7,915 nt of DNA from an uncultured Lachnospiraceae bacterium (lineage in GTDB: Bacteria > Bacillota > Clostridia > Lachnospirales > Lachnospiraceae): assembly GCA_902803245.1 (NCBI GenBank), contig CADCPJ010000047.1, forward strand, positions 1-7,915, given 5' to 3'. Both the position numbers and the translations under genes were made by a program. This document shows positions 6,885 to 7,915 of this stretch, in pieces; the stretch's first letter is position 1; each line of letters begins with the position of its first letter. The notes beneath the pieces were generated by a model. That model had not been told where the DNA came from. It ran no database searches and saw only the letters and a list, made by a program, of their open reading frames with translations.

Positions 6885-7526
6885 TCAGTCGTCGTTCTTT
6901 GGTCTTGTCGTCTTGAACTGATAGAGCATGCCGATGATGCCGATAATGAGTCCGCAGCCGAGGCGGACAAGGGTCTCGGCCTCGGGGCTCCATCTCACCT
7001 TGATGAGGTTCTCGAAGAGCTCGTTGGAAACCGTGAGCCCGCCGGACAGCGCCGTCGAGATGATCACGATCGGGCGCAGGTAGACGACGGAGAGAATTCC
7101 GAGGATCACGCCGATGACGAGGGCAATGATGAGCACAACGGTCTCATCGAGCTTCGTGTACTTCGCAAGGAGCGCGGAGGAAATGCCGAAGACCGCCAGA
7201 AGAACCACGAGAAATACGCCGATCCGGTAAAGGAAAAACCCGAGAAGTCCGAAAATCACAGACGCTCCGATGATGATAACCAGATCTACCGGTGTAGTGA
7301 TATGTGCTGCCTGCACGATGGCAGAGCCGATGATGTATCCGATTCCGATCCCGGCCAGCGTGGCAAGAACGCGCATCGCCTTGTAGCCCAGGAAGCAGTA
7401 GATGATTCCAAAAACAATCGATATGATGATGGCTGCTATCGGCATCCAGGAGTAATGCGGAAGGGAGCCCGCGTTGACCCCGAGGTCCTGAAGCGTGCTG
7501 TTCATCATCTCCGTTACATTGTTCAT
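6885..7526 (-). CDS. Multi-pass membrane protein, TMEM198/DUF4203-like
   Basis: A 213-residue, strongly hydrophobic protein with about seven predicted membrane spans, near residues 28-47, 52-72, 79-99, 101-121, 128-149, 152-168 and 185-203. A 27-residue polar N-terminus precedes them, and a short charged tail ends T-R-P-K-N-D-D. No signal peptide or catalytic motif is visible. The glycine-rich spans and the Y-C-F-L-G-Y-K-A-M-R element after span 1 resemble the TM7S3/TMEM198 (DUF4203) family, which has no settled function in bacteria; this match is from memory of the family pattern. ATG 7526 has a strong AGGAGG 9 nt upstream. The gene lies 44 nt after cvfB with no terminator between them, so the two are probably co-transcribed, and a terminator follows 9 nt after its stop. 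Confidence 0.8.
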   Translation of the reverse strand: MNNVTEMMNSTLQDLGVNAGSLPHYSWMPIAAIIISIVFGIIYCFLGYKAMRVLATLAGIGIGYIIGSAIVQAAHITTPVDLVIIIGASVIFGLLGFFLYRIGVFLVVLLAVFGISSALLAKYTKLDETVVLIIALVIGVILGILSVVYLRPIVIISTALSGGLTVSNELFENLIKVRWSPEAETLVRLGCGLIIGIIGMLYQFKTTRPKNDD

Positions 7527-7535
7527 GTTGTGTTC

Positions 7536-7541
7536 CCTCCT
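7536..7541 (-). promoter_or_regulatory. Strong ribosome binding site of the membrane protein gene
   Basis: Consensus AGGAGG, 9 nt before ATG 7526, within the 44-nt gap after cvfB. It supports the chosen start and efficient, independent translation. Confidence 0.8.
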
Positions 7542-7570
7542 CTTATCGTCTGCCTTTTCTCAGGCCTGTC

Positions 7571-7915
7571 TCAGTCCGCAATCCGTATCGTTCCGCCTTC
7601 AATGAGGACCCGTCTCTCCTTGTAGAGCCTTCCGACGGCTCTCTTAAATGCCGCCTTCGAGAGGCCGAAATCCTCCCGGATCCGCTCCGGCGAGGCGTGA
7701 TCGTCATAGGGAAGCTCTCCGCCGAACCGGCCGCGGATCGTCTCACAGACCGCCTCCGCGTCCTCCTCAAGCTGGAGGTATGCCTTCTGCCGCGCGGCGA
7801 GGTCCAGTTTTCCGTCTTCCTTCACCGCACTCACCCGAAGGGTGAGGACATCCCCGACTTTGATGCCGGGCGGCTCTTCCCGCTCGGGAATCATGCCCGA
7901 GTAGCAGTCGTCCAC
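7571..7915 (-). CDS. cvfB: CvfB/YitL-type S1 RNA-binding protein, C-terminal part (runs off window)
   Basis: The last 114 codons of a gene whose start lies beyond the right edge; the first visible codon, GTG, is internal. Residues about 19-44 form the end of an S1-like RNA-binding fold (V-G-D-V-L-T-L-R-V, then E-D-G-K-L-D-L). Residues about 73-114 form the C-terminal winged helix typical of CvfB (S-P-E-R-I, G-L-S-K-A-A-F-K-R-A-V-G-R-L-Y-K-E, final G-G-T-I-R-I-A-D). CvfB proteins bind RNA and affect virulence-gene expression in staphylococci; their role in Clostridia is not settled. The identification relies on this C-terminal pattern; the N-terminal S1 domains are not visible. Probably co-transcribed with the membrane protein gene that follows. 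Confidence 0.85.
   Translation of the reverse strand: MDDCYSGMIPEREEPPGIKVGDVLTLRVSAVKEDGKLDLAARQKAYLQLEEDAEAVCETIRGRFGGELPYDDHASPERIREDFGLSKAAFKRAVGRLYKERRVLIEGGTIRIAD

Noticed and set aside
7561..7568. Palindrome CAGGCCTG in the gap after cvfB, considered as a terminator
   Set aside because: It has no loop and no T tract on the minus strand, so it does not look like an intrinsic terminator.
6840..7625. A 261-codon open frame on the plus strand, opposite the membrane protein gene
   Set aside because: Its Asp/Arg/His-rich content is what the complement of a hydrophobic membrane protein gives; no start signal or family pattern.

Overview
The window is an ordinary housekeeping stretch of a GC-rich bacterial chromosome, most likely from the Clostridia (a Lachnospiraceae-like Firmicute). 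This rests on gene order and protein character: a CvfB/YitL-type RNA-binding protein, a DnaE with an intact PHP domain, an ATP-type PfkA directly after dnaE, strong GGAGG ribosome binding sites, and frequent use of TTG/GTG near starts. The assignment is inference, because nothing could be searched. All genes lie on the minus strand, so transcription runs from position 7915 towards position 1.

In transcription order: (1) the 3' part of a cvfB-like S1/winged-helix gene (7915-7571); (2) a gene for a roughly seven-span membrane protein of the TMEM198/DUF4203 type (7526-6885), followed by a clear intrinsic terminator (6875-6843); (3) dnaE, the DNA polymerase III alpha subunit, complete (6808-3269); (4) a 181-nt gap with a possible extended -10 promoter, an inverted repeat and repeated CTTATG motifs; (5) a tightly packed cluster of pfkA (3087-2059), a SpoU/TrmH-family RNA 2'-O-methyltransferase (2031-1243), ornithine carbamoyltransferase argF (1240-227) and the first 81 codons of a biotin-protein ligase birA (243-1, running off the window). 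The birA start overlaps the end of argF.

The last four genes look like one transcription unit: gaps are 27 nt, 2 nt and -17 nt, and each ribosome binding site or start lies at or inside the end of the preceding gene. Their functions (glycolysis, RNA modification, arginine/ornithine metabolism, biotin attachment) do not form one pathway, so this reads as a housekeeping operon. No mobile element, CRISPR array, tRNA, rRNA or defence-type gene was seen, and I found no convincing new multi-gene system.

The most interesting items are small. A perfect 10-bp terminator-like inverted repeat with A and T tracts lies inside the first codons of the methyltransferase gene and could attenuate expression downstream of pfkA. 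The PfkA catalytic motif reads TIDLD where the textbook form is TIDND. The pfkA leader carries a repeat-rich inverted-repeat structure.
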